Assembly: GCA_965279355.1 (NCBI GenBank)
Contig: OZ257155.1
Coordinates: 3,596,001 to 3,660,000, forward strand
DNA from: G965279355 sp965279355
GTDB taxonomy: Bacteria > Pseudomonadota > Alphaproteobacteria > CACIAM-22H2
Length of the DNA: 64,000 bases
Direction: 5' to 3'
Within the stretch, counting starts at the first letter, position 1; each line of letters begins with the position of its first letter. Positions 16,575-24,661 of the stretch are shown one piece after another. The translations under genes were made by a program, and so were the position numbers. The notes under the pieces are model-generated. The model saw only the letters and a list, made by a program, of their open reading frames with translations. It was not told the DNA's origin and did no database searches.

Positions 16575-17498
16575 CTAAGATTCGAGACCCAAAAGGCCGC
16601 GTGCAAAGTCGTTTGCGGAAAAATCCTGGAGGTCTTCGGCGCTTTCGCCGACACCGATTGCAAACACCGGCAGAGAAAATTTTTCGGCGATCGCGACCAA
16701 AATTCCGCCGCGCGCACTTCCATCGAGCTTCGTGACCGCGACTCCGGAGACGTTGGTCATCGCCTTGAACGTCTCGACCTGGGTCACCGCGTTCTGTCCC
16801 GTCGTCGCGTCGAGCACCAGCAGCACGTCATGCGGCGCGGTGGGATCGATGCGCTGCATCACACGGATGATCTTCGCGAGCTCGGCCATCAGGTCGGCCT
16901 TGTTGTGAAGGCGGCCGGCGGTGTCGATGAGAAGGAGGTCGGTGCCCTCGGCGCGCGCGCGGGTCAGCGCGTCGAACGCGAGCGAGGCGGCGTCGCTGCC
17001 CTCGGGCCCGGTGATCACCGGCGCCTGCACGCGCTCGCCCCATATCTTGAGTTGGCTCACCGCCGCCGCGCGGAACGTGTCACCGGCGACGAGCATCATG
17101 CTGCGCTGCGGCATTTCCTGACGCATGCGATGTGCCAGCTTGCCGATCGTGGTGGTCTTGCCGCTGCCGTTGACGCCGATGACGAGCACGACATGCGGTT
17201 TCTTCGCCGGATCGGGGGTGAAACGTTTCGCGACGGGGGCGAGCATGGCCGCGATATCGTCGGCCAGCGCCTGACGGATCGTGGTTTCGTCGATGCCGCG
17301 GTCGAATTTCTTCTTCTTGAGGCTCTGCGCCAGCTTCGCTGCGGTGGCGGGGCCGAGATCCGATTCGATCAGCACGTCCTCGATGGCCTGCAGGGTCGCG
17401 TCGTCGAGCTTGCCGCCGCCGACAGCGCGGCTGAGACCGTCGACCAGACGGCTCGAGGAGCGGCCGAGCCCTTCCTTCAGTCGTTTGAACCAGCTCAT
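16575..17498 (-). CDS. ftsY: Signal recognition particle receptor FtsY
   Basis: The 307-residue GTPase docks SRP-ribosome complexes at the inner membrane. The NG core is complete: N domain at about 1-95, P-loop GVNGSGKTTT at 108-117, AGDTFRAAA, DTAGR at 192-196, and TKLDG at 256-260 followed by SARGG. It lacks the long acidic A domain of E. coli FtsY and starts instead with the amphipathic MSWFKRLKEGLGRSS, usual for alphaproteobacteria and enough for lipid contact. Its ATG overlaps the mtaB stop by four bases, and a clear terminator follows. Its partner Ffh is encoded at 24744. Confidence 0.98.
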   Translation of the reverse strand: MSWFKRLKEGLGRSSSRLVDGLSRAVGGGKLDDATLQAIEDVLIESDLGPATAAKLAQSLKKKKFDRGIDETTIRQALADDIAAMLAPVAKRFTPDPAKKPHVVLVIGVNGSGKTTTIGKLAHRMRQEMPQRSMMLVAGDTFRAAAVSQLKIWGERVQAPVITGPEGSDAASLAFDALTRARAEGTDLLLIDTAGRLHNKADLMAELAKIIRVMQRIDPTAPHDVLLVLDATTGQNAVTQVETFKAMTNVSGVAVTKLDGSARGGILVAIAEKFSLPVFAIGVGESAEDLQDFSANDFARGLLGLES

Positions 17499-18862
17499 GC
17501 GGCGCTCGTCAGTCTGTTCGTGTGGAGAATGGGTGTGGCGGTGACGCGATCGCCCGCGATGCCGTCGATGATGATCGGGACGATCGCGCCCGGCGTGTGG
17601 GCCTGGTCGAGCGTCACGGCAGCGAAATGTTCGGAATAACCAGCGGTGCCGCTCTTTTCGATCAGCACCTGCGCTGTCGTGCCGACATGGCGGGCGAGGA
17701 AGCGCTGTTTGGCTTCAGTCGCGGCGTCGCGGAGGCGTGCCGCGCGCTCTTTGATAACCGCGCGATCGAGTTGCGGCATCCGCGCAGCCGGCGTTCCAAC
17801 GCGTGGCGAGAACGGGAAGACATGCACGAGATCGAGCCCGGCTTCGTCGATGATCGCGCGGGTGCGCTCGGCCATCGCCGCGTCTTCGGTGGGAAAACCG
17901 GCGATGAGATCGGCGCCGAGAGTCAGATCGGGTCGTGCCTGGCGGGCCCGCCGCATCACATCAAGCGCCTGCGCCCGGCCGTGCCGCCGCTTCATGCGCT
18001 TCAAAATCAGATCGTCCCCCGCCTGCAGCGAGAGATGCAGATGCGGCATCAGCCGCGGCTCCGTGGCGAACAACGCCAGCAGATCGTCATCGACCTCTGC
18101 CGGATCGAGCGACGACAGTCTAAGCCGTTGCAGCATCGGCACATTCCTGAGAATCCGCCGCACCAGCCCGGCAAAGGAGGGCCGCCCCGGCAGGTCGCGT
18201 CCCCACGATGTCAGGTCGACCCCGGTCAGGACCGCTTCACCGACGTTAAGTTGAGCGAACTGAGCGATCTGTGCCACGACCTCCCCCAGCGCCGCCGAGC
18301 GACTGTTGCCGCGCCCGTAGGGAATGATGCAGAACGTGCAGCGATGGTCGCAGCCCTGCTGCACCTCGACAAACGCGCGCGTGTGCTCCGCAAACGCCGG
18401 TGGATGCGCGATCATCTCGGTGGTCTGCATGATGTCGGCGACATCGATCTTTGCGGCCGTCCTTCGAGACGCCCCTCCGGGGCTCCTCAGGACGAGGTCG
18501 TTTTTTTCAAAAGAATCCTCACCCTGAGGAGCCGCCGGAACGGCGGCGTCTCGAAGGGTGCCTTCCAGCTGCCACGTCTCGGCCTTCAGCTTCTCGATAT
18601 TGCCGACCACGCGCGACACTTCGGGCATCGCGGCAAACTTCGCGGGATCGATCTGCGCTGCGCAGCCGGTGACGACGATGGTGGCATCGGGCCGTTCGCG
18701 CTTGAGCCGGCGGATCGCCTGCCGCGCCTGGCGTTCGGCTTCGGCGGTGACGGCGCAGGTGTTGACGATGACGGTATCGCCCGCCAGATCGCCGGTCAGC
18801 GTGGCGATGGTCTCCGACTCTGCCGCGTTGAGACGGCAGCCGAAGGTCACCAGCTCAGTCAT
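17495..18862 (-). CDS. mtaB: tRNA t6A37 methylthiotransferase MtaB (with an in-frame repeat insertion)
   Basis: MtaB adds a methylthio group to t6A at position 37 of ANN-decoding tRNAs, using two iron-sulfur clusters. The N-terminal domain has Cys9 (GCRLNAAE), Cys36 (NTCAVT) and Cys67 (TGCAAQ). The radical-SAM site is Cys171, Cys175 and Cys178 (GCDHRCTFCIIPYGRGNSRS), and a TRAM-like domain closes the protein. The ATG at 18862 overlaps the dapF stop by four bases, and a longer upstream frame runs into dapF. Odd feature: residues about 102-136, between the N-terminal and radical-SAM domains, are encoded by a palindromic repeat (18461-18557). The linker is normally much shorter, but the frame stays open. 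Confidence 0.95.
   Translation of the reverse strand: MTELVTFGCRLNAAESETIATLTGDLAGDTVIVNTCAVTAEAERQARQAIRRLKRERPDATIVVTGCAAQIDPAKFAAMPEVSRVVGNIEKLKAETWQLEGTLRDAAVPAAPQGEDSFEKNDLVLRSPGGASRRTAAKIDVADIMQTTEMIAHPPAFAEHTRAFVEVQQGCDHRCTFCIIPYGRGNSRSAALGEVVAQIAQFAQLNVGEAVLTGVDLTSWGRDLPGRPSFAGLVRRILRNVPMLQRLRLSSLDPAEVDDDLLALFATEPRLMPHLHLSLQAGDDLILKRMKRRHGRAQALDVMRRARQARPDLTLGADLIAGFPTEDAAMAERTRAIIDEAGLDLVHVFPFSPRVGTPAARMPQLDRAVIKERAARLRDAATEAKQRFLARHVGTTAQVLIEKSGTAGYSEHFAAVTLDQAHTPGAIVPIIIDGIAGDRVTATPILHTNRLTSAA
18461..18557. repeat. Family D palindromic element inserted in frame within mtaB
   Basis: Perfect outer arms of 13 bases (CCTTCGAGACGCC at 18461-18473 and GGCGTCTCGAAGG at 18545-18557) and perfect inner arms of 11 bases (GGCTCCTCAGG at 18481-18491 and CCTGAGGAGCC at 18523-18533) surround a T-rich centre. 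Elements starting CCTTCGAGACGC and containing GCTCCTCAGGA are widespread intergenic repeats in Bradyrhizobium-like genomes, as I recall them. Here the whole element is translated as about 33 extra residues rich in Ala, Arg, Ser and acidic residues. Confidence 0.85.
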
Positions 18863-19716
18863 TCGGCCGGCAGCTCGCCGGTGAAGCTGGTGGCGACGGG
18901 TCCCGTCATGATCACATGCCCGTCGTTCTGCCACTCGATCTCAAGCTCGCCGCCATCGACGACGACGACCGCCCGGCGACCCGTGAGCCCGCGCCGCGCC
19001 GCCGCGACCAGCGCCGCACACGCGCCGGTGCCGCACGCCTTGGTGAGACCCGCGCCACGCTCCCAGACACGCAGGCGAATGCGCTCCGGACTCAGGATCT
19101 GCGCGACACCGATATTGGCGCGCTCGGGAAACAGGCAGTGCCGTTCGAGAACGGGACCGAGGCTCGCAATGTCGACCTTGTCGACGTCATCAACGAAGAA
19201 CACCGCATGCGGATTGCCCATGCTGACCGCAACGGGATCCTTGAGCGGCCCTAATGCCAGATCGAGCTTCCCGGTGTCCTGTGCCTTGGCGAGCGGGATC
19301 TCGCGCCAGTCCAGCCGCGCCGGTCCCATGTCGACGGCGACGCGGCCCTGGCTCGCGCGCTCGGCGTCGAGCAGCCCGGCGCCGGTTTCGAGGACCACAT
19401 GATCGCGCCCGGTCTCCTTCATCAGCAGGTCGGCGACGCAGCGCGACGCATTGCCGCAGGCCAGCACTTCGCCGCCATCGGCATTGTGGATGCGCATCAC
19501 CGCATCGGCGCCCTTGTCGCGCGGTTTCTCGATGACGATCAGCTGGTCGCAGCCCACGCCGGTATGTCGGTCGGCGATAGCGCGTGCCCGTGCATCGTCG
19601 AGCGCGAGCGGCTGCTGGCGCGCGTCAATGACCACGAAATCGTTGCCGAGACCGTGCATCTTGAGAAAGCGGCGTCCGGCGATCCGGGGGGCGGGAGCGG
19701 GGGAAGAGGCATTCAT
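18859..19716 (-). CDS. dapF: Diaminopimelate epimerase
   Basis: DapF converts LL- to meso-diaminopimelate for peptidoglycan and lysine synthesis. The 285-residue protein has the two catalytic cysteines, Cys87 in ACGNASRC and Cys228 in ACGTGACA, and the HNADGGE and MGNPHAVFFVDD family motifs. The first motif reads CGNAS rather than CGNGA/T; alanine in that place is known in rhizobial relatives and should not stop activity. It is the first gene of the dapF-mtaB-ftsY operon, and each neighbour overlaps the next by four bases. Confidence 0.97.
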   Translation of the reverse strand: MNASSPAPAPRIAGRRFLKMHGLGNDFVVIDARQQPLALDDARARAIADRHTGVGCDQLIVIEKPRDKGADAVMRIHNADGGEVLACGNASRCVADLLMKETGRDHVVLETGAGLLDAERASQGRVAVDMGPARLDWREIPLAKAQDTGKLDLALGPLKDPVAVSMGNPHAVFFVDDVDKVDIASLGPVLERHCLFPERANIGVAQILSPERIRLRVWERGAGLTKACGTGACAALVAAARRGLTGRRAVVVVDGGELEIEWQNDGHVIMTGPVATSFTGELPAE

Positions 19717-19847
19717 CAGGACCGGTTATATGGCCTCTCCGGCTGGCCAAGTCCACCGCTGCCGGGGCGGCTTGAACCCGCGATCTGTGTCGACCAAACT
19801 CCGGTCTTAACCGGAGTCGTCGGGGGCCCTTGTCCGGGTGAGCCGTC

Positions 19848-21290
19848 GTGAAGATCCTGCACAGCACCCATACGCGGCCCATCTACATCCCGCCGCCGGT
19901 TCTCGCTCCCGATCAGGTGGTGTGCGGCCCGCGCTTCCCCGACGTGCAGGACGGTTCGCGGATTGTGTCGATGACGTCGCCGGAGGGCGACTACGACATT
20001 GCCGAGGTGCTGCACCGGCTGCCGGCGGATCAGCATCCCGACCTGCTGGTGGTCCGCACCGACAGCAAACGGGAGAACCAGCCCCGCAACCTGTCCGCGG
20101 TGAAGGGACAAAAGGTGCTGATGGTTGGCGATACCCATCATCAGGTCGAGCCGATCCGCGCCATGCTCGACTATGCGATGGCCGAGCCGTTCGACCGGAT
20201 CGTTTTCGATTTCACCCGGCAGCACGCGCATTTCTTCATCGAGGCCGGGCTGAAGAACGTTCACTGGCTGCCCGGCTACAACGTCATGCGCGTTCCCGTC
20301 GATGCGGACGCGGCTCCTGAAGAGCCGGTCAGCATGATCGGAAAGATGGACAAGCGCTATCACGCGCGCCGGATTGCTTTCTGCAACGAGATCGCCAGGG
20401 CGAAGCTGCCGTTTGTGATGGGAGAAGCGCCGCTTGAAAAGGCGCGTGCCCGCCACGCCCGCAGCATCATCAATCTGAATTGCAGCCTGAATGGCGATCT
20501 CAATCTGCGGGTTCTTGAAGTGATGATCGCCGGGGGCTTCTTGCTGACCGACCGGCTCTCGCCGCAAGCCGGGCTCGATCTGCTGTTCAAGGATGGCGAG
20601 CACTACGTGTCCTACGGCTCCATTCCGGAGGGCGTGGAACGCTGTCGTGAATTGCTGGAGGATCGTGCCCGGACGCGCCGCATCGCGGCGGCAGGCAAGG
20701 CGGCCTACGAAGAGAAGCTGGCGCCGGAAAAGACGATCGCCGCCTTTTTCGATCTTCTCGCAGACCGCCCGATCCGGCCTGAATTCGACCTGAAGCAGGA
20801 TCGCCGTGCGACAGCCGGTATTGGACCCGAGCAGGGAAGCCTGCGCCGCCGGATCCGGCTTTATGAAATCGTGCAGGAGATCCACCGTGTCCGCGAATTC
20901 TCGAACCTCCTGTTCGGGCCGACGGTTGACCGTCGGCTGATCTCCGATCTTGCCGACCTCCCGCGCATGCGGAGCAGTGTCGACGGGACCGGCGATCGCA
21001 GGGCGCTCAAGCAAACTCTCGATTATCTCGATGCCGTGGATGTCCTGGAGGGAATCCGCGTGCAGAGCAAGCCGGACGATTTCAGAACCGTTCCCTGGCG
21101 GATCGTCGCCGCGACACAGGCCGATCTGCGCGGCATCGGTTTGCGGGCGGCCCTGGACGCGTCCAGCAAACCGTTGCTTTTACTGACCGATGTCGACGCC
21201 GGCGGGCAACTGTCCGCGCAGACGAACGAGTTCCTGGCACGGCGTGGTTTCAGGCCGCAGGGAGATGGAAGTCCGCTCTATGAGCGGTGA
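19848..21290 (+). CDS. CgeB-like glycosyltransferase family 1 protein
   Basis: A 480-residue protein whose middle matches the CgeB/Glyco_trans_1_2 pattern: HWLPGYNV, MIGKMDKRYHARRIAFCNE, RHARSIINLNCSLNGDLNLR, VLEVMIAGGFLLTDRLS and GLDLLFKDGEHYVSYGS (to about residue 265). The C-terminal 150 residues resemble nothing I know. CgeB-type enzymes add sugars to cell-surface or flagellar proteins and lipids. The start is a GTG with GGGTGAG seven bases upstream. It overlaps the EamA transporter gene by 11 bases, and an upstream dyad ACTCCGGT-CTTA-ACCGGAGT (19798-19817) may be an operator. The acceptor is unknown. Confidence 0.8.
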   Translation: MKILHSTHTRPIYIPPPVLAPDQVVCGPRFPDVQDGSRIVSMTSPEGDYDIAEVLHRLPADQHPDLLVVRTDSKRENQPRNLSAVKGQKVLMVGDTHHQVEPIRAMLDYAMAEPFDRIVFDFTRQHAHFFIEAGLKNVHWLPGYNVMRVPVDADAAPEEPVSMIGKMDKRYHARRIAFCNEIARAKLPFVMGEAPLEKARARHARSIINLNCSLNGDLNLRVLEVMIAGGFLLTDRLSPQAGLDLLFKDGEHYVSYGSIPEGVERCRELLEDRARTRRIAAAGKAAYEEKLAPEKTIAAFFDLLADRPIRPEFDLKQDRRATAGIGPEQGSLRRRIRLYEIVQEIHRVREFSNLLFGPTVDRRLISDLADLPRMRSSVDGTGDRRALKQTLDYLDAVDVLEGIRVQSKPDDFRTVPWRIVAATQADLRGIGLRAALDASSKPLLLLTDVDAGGQLSAQTNEFLARRGFRPQGDGSPLYER

Positions 21291-22149
21291 CTCCTCTCTG
21301 GTCCTGGATCCGCTGGTCGCCCTTCTGGTGCTGGCGGCCGCCCTCATGCACGCGACGTGGAACGCGATCATCAAGTCGGATCGCGACCGGCTGGCGACGT
21401 TCGGTGTGGTGATGATCAGCGGCACGGTGCTGGCGCTGTTCTTCGTACCGTTCGTAGCGTTCCCGAGCGCCGATGCGTGGCCGTTCCTGATCGCATCGAT
21501 GGTGATCCATGTTTTTTATTATTTCTTCCTGTTGAGTGCCTACACGCATGGCGATCTCAGCCATGTCTATCCGATCGCGCGCGGCATGGGCCCGCTGCTG
21601 GTGGCGGCGTTCTCCGGCCGCCTTGCCGGCGAATACCTGTCGGCATACGAGATCGCCGGCGTTGCCCTGGTCTGTCTCGGCATCGGCAGTCTGGCACTCA
21701 CCAGCGGTGCCCCGGGAAAACGCGGCACCCTCTATGCTATCGCGACCGGCCTCACGATTGCGGCCTACACGCTGGTCGACGGGCTGGGTGTACGCGCCAG
21801 CAACGATGCACTGAGCTACATCGTCTGGCTCAACATCCTGGAAGGGCCGTGGGTGATGATCGTCGCCATCGCGGTGCGGCGCTCGGCGCTTCTTCCATAT
21901 CTGCGGGTGAACTGGTGGCGCGGCGCCATCGGCGGCACGATCGCGACGCTGGGCTACGGCATTGCCATGTGGGCGATGAGCGTCGGCGCCATCGCGCATG
22001 TTGCCGTGTTGCGGGAAACGTCGGTGCTGTTTGCGGCGGCTATGGGCGCGGTCCTGCTGGGCGAAGCCTTCGGTCCGCGCCGCATCGCGGCGGCCGGCCT
22101 GGTCGTCGCGGGTCTGATCGCGCTGAACCTGCCGTTGATATTGCGCTGA
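21280..22149 (+). CDS. EamA/DMT-family transporter
   Basis: About ten membrane helices in two EamA repeats within 289 residues. The opening VALLVLAAALMHATWNAIIK and the closing RETSVLFAAAMGAVLLGEAFGPRRIAAA are typical of the drug/metabolite transporter family. The ATG at 21280 lies inside the end of the glycosyltransferase gene, so the two are translationally coupled and could serve one pathway, for instance movement of a sugar carrier or export of a product. An ATG at 21265 is the alternative start. Confidence 0.85.
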   Translation: MSGDSSLVLDPLVALLVLAAALMHATWNAIIKSDRDRLATFGVVMISGTVLALFFVPFVAFPSADAWPFLIASMVIHVFYYFFLLSAYTHGDLSHVYPIARGMGPLLVAAFSGRLAGEYLSAYEIAGVALVCLGIGSLALTSGAPGKRGTLYAIATGLTIAAYTLVDGLGVRASNDALSYIVWLNILEGPWVMIVAIAVRRSALLPYLRVNWWRGAIGGTIATLGYGIAMWAMSVGAIAHVAVLRETSVLFAAAMGAVLLGEAFGPRRIAAAGLVVAGLIALNLPLILR

Positions 22150-22152
22150 AAC

Positions 22153-22548
22153 TCAGACCTTAAGCTTCAGCGTCTCGTCCTGCATCTGCTGCGCGGCTTC
22201 GATGGTCTTGAGATTTGCCGAGAACGCCAGCTGCGCCATGATCATGTCGACGCTCTGATCGACCATGTCGACATTCGGTACGCCGACCAGCCCGTCGCTA
22301 TTGGCATCCGGCGAGTCAGGCTGAAAGGCCGGCACCGTCGGCGTGCTCAGCGGCTGAAACGCCGCCAGGACGCCGCCGCCCGGCACGGCGGTCTGGACCG
22401 TCTGCACCGGTTGGTAGGCCGGCTTCGCCGGATCCGGCTTCAGCGGGCTGGTATTGCCGGCATTGGCGACATTGCTGGCCACGCCGCTGATCCGCTGCAT
22501 GGCGGCCCGCAGCCCGGAGAACGCTGTGGTGATTGCGCTTTCGATCAT
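22153..22548 (-). CDS. Orphan flagellar rod-like (FlgC-type) protein
   Basis: A 131-residue protein with the two ends of a rod protein: an N-terminal SGLRAAMQRISGVASNVANAGNT (about 11-33), as in FlgB/FlgC, and a C-terminal GVPNVDMVDQSVDMIMAQLAFSANLKTIEAAQQMQDE, as in the rod/hook C-terminal family. The middle is Pro-rich. No other flagellar gene is in the window, so it is an isolated member and may have been recruited for another purpose. It is convergent with the EamA gene, three bases apart. Confidence 0.75.
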   Translation of the reverse strand: MIESAITTAFSGLRAAMQRISGVASNVANAGNTSPLKPDPAKPAYQPVQTVQTAVPGGGVLAAFQPLSTPTVPAFQPDSPDANSDGLVGVPNVDMVDQSVDMIMAQLAFSANLKTIEAAQQMQDETLKLKV

Positions 22549-22614
22549 TCCGGCAGGGTACCGGAGGGTGAGGGGAAAGACAATTCACACCCTCGTTCGT
22601 CTCCCCCTCACATT

Positions 22615-22736
22615 GTCATCCCAGCGAAAGCTGGGACCCAGATAACCCGCTGGTTGGGTTTTGTGCGCCGGGATGTCTCCCGGCATTTATTGTCCAGCGG
22701 GCGGGATTTCTGGGTCCCAGCTTTCGCTGGGATGAC
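22615..22736. repeat. Family B long-hairpin repeat, copy 3
   Basis: Same arms as copies 1 and 2 and nearly the same 122-base length and centre as copy 2. It occupies most of the gap between the leftward FlgC-like gene and the rightward exported-protein gene (22549-22857). Small extra fragments of the arm sequence (GGATGACAG, GGAATGACAG) follow to about 22785. Confidence 0.87.
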
Positions 22737-22857
22737 GGTAGGAGAGGGCTGGGATGACAGGCGAGGAGGGTTGGAATGACAGTTGGGGGATTGGATTCTG
22801 GCGCCCTCGAATCAATGGGCGTAGAAGGATTCGGGCTGTCTTTACGGAGAACGCATC

Positions 22858-23334
22858 ATGTCTCGCACGCACCGTTCCATTCTCTTCCTTTCGCTCGCCG
22901 CCTTTGCCGTCGCGGGTACTTCTCTCCTCTTCTCGGCATCCGATGCACAGGCGCAGGCCAAGCAGCCGCCGAGCTGTGCCGCGATCACCTTCCGTCCACT
23001 CGAAGCGGGCACGACGGGTGACGGCGAGCACGAGGCCGGCCTGTACAAGTCGCGCTTCGGCCGCATCACCGTGGTCGGCGCCGTGAAAAGCGGGCAGGTC
23101 GACAACTACTTCATGACCGTGAACGGCAAACGTCCGGCGCCGGCCGGCGCCCTGCCGCCGAGCGTTGCGTCCTGTGCATCACAGAAGAAGCTGCCGGCGC
23201 CCGGCACGGCGCTGAGCCAGTGCGTTGGCGACCGCCTGCAGGTGCTGATCGACCGTAACGGCGACAAGCGGACGGTTGCACTCTATGCCCGCAGCGGCGG
23301 ACGCTGGCAGTTCTGCAGCGCCGGGACCGCGTAA
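22858..23334 (+). CDS. Exported hypothetical protein
   Basis: I do not recognise the family. The 158-residue protein has a clear signal peptide (positively charged start, SILFLSLAAFAVAGTSLLF, likely cut after DAQA near residue 33) and four cysteines in the mature part (near QPPSCAAI, VASCASQ, LSQCVGD and WQFCSAG), which could form two disulfides in the periplasm. GGAGAA lies upstream of the ATG. Beta-rich segments (ITVVGAVKSGQVDNYFMTVNG, LQVLIDRNG) suggest a small SH3- or barrel-like domain. It stops seven bases before the convergent TauD-like gene. Confidence 0.75.
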   Translation: MSRTHRSILFLSLAAFAVAGTSLLFSASDAQAQAKQPPSCAAITFRPLEAGTTGDGEHEAGLYKSRFGRITVVGAVKSGQVDNYFMTVNGKRPAPAGALPPSVASCASQKKLPAPGTALSQCVGDRLQVLIDRNGDKRTVALYARSGGRWQFCSAGTA

Positions 23335-23341
23335 GAAAGAA

Positions 23342-24208
23342 CTACGCCACCGGCTCGATCCCGACGACGGTCGTGCGCTGCAGGACGCGGCGCATATCAG
23401 ACAGCTCGAAGGGCATCGCGCGATGCATGGTGCGGGTGTTGTCCCACATCACCAGATCGCCGACCTTCCATTTGTGGCGATAGGTGAAGCGCGGCTGCGT
23501 TACCCAGTCGGTGAGTTCGGCCAGCAGCGCCTGCGCGCGGTCGAAATCCATGCCTTCTATCGTGTGCACATGCGAGCCCAGCAGCAGCGACCGCTCGCCG
23601 CTCGGCAACCGGTGCGCGATCGGATGCTTCACCGGCGGCGTCTTGGCCTGCACTTCGGGCGGTCGTGGCGGCAGGCCGTGCCGCACGCGCGTGTAGTTGA
23701 AATCGTGGACCACCATCAGGCCGTCGATCTCGCGCTTCTTTGTTTCCGGCAGCGCTTCATAGGCTGCCGCCATGTTGGCGAACATCGTATCGCCGCCGCT
23801 CGGCGGCACTTCGCGCGCATAGAGCAATGACGCGCGGCTGATCTTCTTCAGATACGAAGAGTCGATGTGCCAGTCGCCGGTGCCGAGTGTGAAGGACTTG
23901 TGGCCAGGCTCGTCGACATCCTTGATCGTGTCGGTGCGGCGGTCGACGTTCGAGACACGCAGGATCTGCGGCAGATCGTCAGCCGCCCAGTCCTTGGGGT
24001 CGGGGAACTCCTCGAGCGCGCCGAACCAGCGGCTGATGTCGACATGCTGCCGGTCGGTGAAGAACTGGTCGCGCAGGACCAGCACCGGATGCTGTGCGAG
24101 TGCTGCGGACCAGGCGTCGAACCCGTCCTGGGTCAGCGGCTGCGAAAGGTCGAGCTCTTTGAGCTCCGCGCCGAAGCCCTGATTGAACGGATGGGCGGTG
24201 ATCGCCAT
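23342..24208 (-). CDS. TauD/TfdA-family dioxygenase (second copy type)
   Basis: A 288-residue Fe(II)/2-oxoglutarate dioxygenase. The iron site is His114 and Asp116 in DWHIDSSY with distal His262 in RTMHRAMPF, and Arg277 in RRVLQRTT can hold 2-oxoglutarate. It resembles the TfdA/alkylsulfatase side of the family (LGSHVHTIEGM, GDLVMWDNT) and differs clearly from the enzyme at 1401-2345. Substrate unknown. AGGGAG lies nine bases before the ATG. It stands alone with its own upstream region. Confidence 0.9.
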   Translation of the reverse strand: MAITAHPFNQGFGAELKELDLSQPLTQDGFDAWSAALAQHPVLVLRDQFFTDRQHVDISRWFGALEEFPDPKDWAADDLPQILRVSNVDRRTDTIKDVDEPGHKSFTLGTGDWHIDSSYLKKISRASLLYAREVPPSGGDTMFANMAAAYEALPETKKREIDGLMVVHDFNYTRVRHGLPPRPPEVQAKTPPVKHPIAHRLPSGERSLLLGSHVHTIEGMDFDRAQALLAELTDWVTQPRFTYRHKWKVGDLVMWDNTRTMHRAMPFELSDMRRVLQRTTVVGIEPVA

Positions 24209-24264
24209 CGCTGCGTTGCTCCCTCACGTGTTGATTGAAGGCGAGGATAGCAAAGAGGACGGGA

Positions 24265-24504
24265 TCAGACAGCGACGTTAAGGACCGTCCCCCGGTCGCC
24301 GGAGGCGAGGGGCTGGTTCACGCCGGTCGGTACTCCTTCTACGGGCGCCAGAGCACCGATCGCCAGCCCTCCTTCTCCGAGCGGTTGGGGGGCGATGACG
24401 CCGGAGAGGGCCGGGGTAGTGCCGGCCTGGCCGTTGATCCCGGCCTTCTTTGCCCGCTCGACGTCGGTGCAGTTGAAGCAGGGGATGCCGTTGACGAGTT
24501 CCAT
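24265..24504 (-). CDS. Small conserved-looking protein with NGIPCFNCTD motif
   Basis: The 79-residue protein starts MELVNGIPCFNCTDVERAKK and has one CxxC pair (Cys9 and Cys12) followed by a Gly/Pro/Ala-rich, probably flexible tail. I do not know a named family, but short proteins that begin with NG-x-PC-x-NCTD occur in rhizobia as I recall them. AGAGG lies very close to the ATG, and a GTG start 24 bases earlier is also possible. It is divergent from ffh. The CxxC could bind a metal or form a disulfide. Confidence 0.5.
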   Translation of the reverse strand: MELVNGIPCFNCTDVERAKKAGINGQAGTTPALSGVIAPQPLGEGGLAIGALAPVEGVPTGVNQPLASGDRGTVLNVAV

Positions 24505-24547
24505 ACCTCTACACTTCGCCCGAAACACACAAATGGTTACCTCACCT

Positions 24548-24574
24548 TTGTGTGATGTTTCAAAGGGTTATAGT
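24548..24574 (+). promoter_or_regulatory. Candidate promoter upstream of ffh
   Basis: TTGTGT (24548-24553) and TATAGT (24569-24574) are separated by 15 bases, a little short, in a locally AT-rich stretch between two GC-rich ones. It would start a transcript with a leader of about 160 bases ahead of ffh. Confidence 0.35.
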
Positions 24575-24661
24575 TAACGAAGCGGCGCCCGCGACGCGCC
24601 TTGCGCCGGCCCAGTTAAACCGCTAATTTCCGCCCTCTTTCAAGGGACAACCTGCCCCTTG

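Noticed and set aside
19750..19817. tRNA-like sequence on the minus strand (GGGTTCAAGCC and an anticodon-arm-like ACTCCGGTTAAGACCGGAGT)
   Set aside because: The T stem does not pair, the central hairpin has a 4-base loop and even length, and no matching 5' acceptor strand is present.
1319..22736. Families A and B as a CRISPR array
   Set aside because: Copies are far apart, each is a self-complementary unit, and there are no regular spacers or cas genes.
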